Assembly: GCA_050084985.1 (NCBI GenBank)
Contig: JBITNC010000002.1
Coordinates: forward strand, 33,542,001-33,606,000
Origin: Nageia nagi
Taxonomy: Eukaryota > Pinophyta
Length of the DNA: 64,000 nt
Reading direction: 5' to 3'
Shown: positions 63,226 to 64,000 of the stretch, piece by piece
Layout: every line of letters starts with the position of its first letter
Position numbering within the stretch: the stretch's first letter is position 1
Program-made: the position numbers and the translations under genes
The notes under the pieces: generated by a model
Told to the model about the DNA's origin: nothing
Databases searched by the model: none
Seen by the model: only the letters and a program-made list of their open reading frames with translations

Positions 63226-64000
63226 GAATAACAAAAATTATTCTACCTAACAAGAAGGAAATCCACCCACCCTAGCTAATTCGAGTTGGCCAAAATCATT
63301 TAGCTAGGAGAATATTTCACCTAGCTTATTTTATCTCATAATTTAATATACTCAATGCTCATATAAATTATAACACTACTTTTATTTACAAGAATTACAA
63401 ACTTACAATAGTATTACAACTTATAATTTAATTTCTTATTCTTTTATTCTCTAGCTTTTACTACATGATAAGTGATTTGACTTCTTAGGCTTATAAATTC
63501 AACTTATATAGCCATGGAGAGATATATCTTCTAAATGAAATCTTTGTTCTATTTAAAATAACTAATTTTACTTTATTCTAATAACACATCAACCTTATTC
63601 TAAATGTAATTTATATATGTAACTTGTTTATCTTAATGTATAATGAATTGGGATTCCATATGATACTCATTTTATTCCTCCTTTACTTATTTTTTTATCT
63701 TTATATAGATGAGAACTATTAAAATTGACCAACTATACATTATTATATGCAACCACAATAATTTTTTGCATTATTATCCCTATGCAAAAAATATCAACTT
63801 CCAGGCATCATAACTTCTTTTGTAAAACTTTGCTTCTTTCACTTTTTATACCAATTAGAAATATTATTTTAATACCCTTGCAATGTTATATTACATGCCT
63901 ACTTTGGATAGATATAACTCACTCATTTTATCTCTACAAAGAATATGTTTTATCATTTTTCTACTAAATTGTACATAGTACATTTTTGCTATATCACCTT
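63226..64000. other. AT-rich sequence, nothing recognised
   Basis: No coding sequence, repeat or LTR end was seen; the ORF at 63725-63967 has no domain. Confidence 0.5.

Overview
The window looks like nuclear DNA of a land plant, most likely a seed plant and perhaps a gymnosperm. It is AT-rich, gene-poor and dominated by decayed plant retrotransposons (Copia, LINE, TR-GAG-like) and hAT relics. Only two host genes are still readable: an RGP5-type reversibly glycosylated polypeptide, and the kinase half of a cysteine-rich (DUF26)-type receptor-like kinase with introns. The lineage is inferred from protein style; nothing in the sequence fixes the species.

Layout. 1-7829: a + strand Copia element (element 1) whose 5' LTR lies just outside the window; gag, integrase, RT and RNase H are readable but broken, followed by a 49/50-bp minisatellite and the 3' LTR. 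7830-8838: an inverted LTR with primer-binding site and leader of the same subfamily, making a palindrome with the 3' LTR. 8839-12950: older debris with decayed PPR fragments, two CACTA-like termini and a solo LTR (TSD ATATG). 15208-16257: intact intronless RGP5-like gene. 17640-19700: a strongly pyrimidine-rich tract. 20609-21109: solo LTR (TSD ATAAT). 21270-24400: two hAT transposase relics on the - strand. 25594-29058: a composite of inverted LTR-like modules, each itself a palindrome. 29090-29510: an inverted repeat with a tRNA-Arg-like sequence in its loop. 30230-30560: three SINE-like units. 30977-34341: receptor-like kinase, - strand, six exons with consistent splice phase and no ectodomain found. 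35951-38781: small LTR element with an acidic unrecognised ORF series. 41474-49923: complete but dead Copia element 2 on the - strand with two 497-bp LTRs. 50347-55889: full-length LINE with a 15-bp target-site duplication. 55934-59529: gag-only LTR element. 59800-63225: 5'-truncated Copia fragment carrying an internal insertion.

How it fits together: the two host genes have no evident functional link. The transposon story is the informative part. One Copia lineage occurs as a near-complete element, a complete element, solo LTRs, an inverted LTR pair and a truncated copy. Across the LINE, the gag-only element and Copia element 1, many premature stops sit where the family has Gln, Arg or Trp. 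This is the signature expected from C-to-T decay of methylated DNA. No undescribed host system could be demonstrated; the best leads are the recurrent inverted-LTR structures and the tandem arrays in the 3' noncoding part of the Copia lineage.
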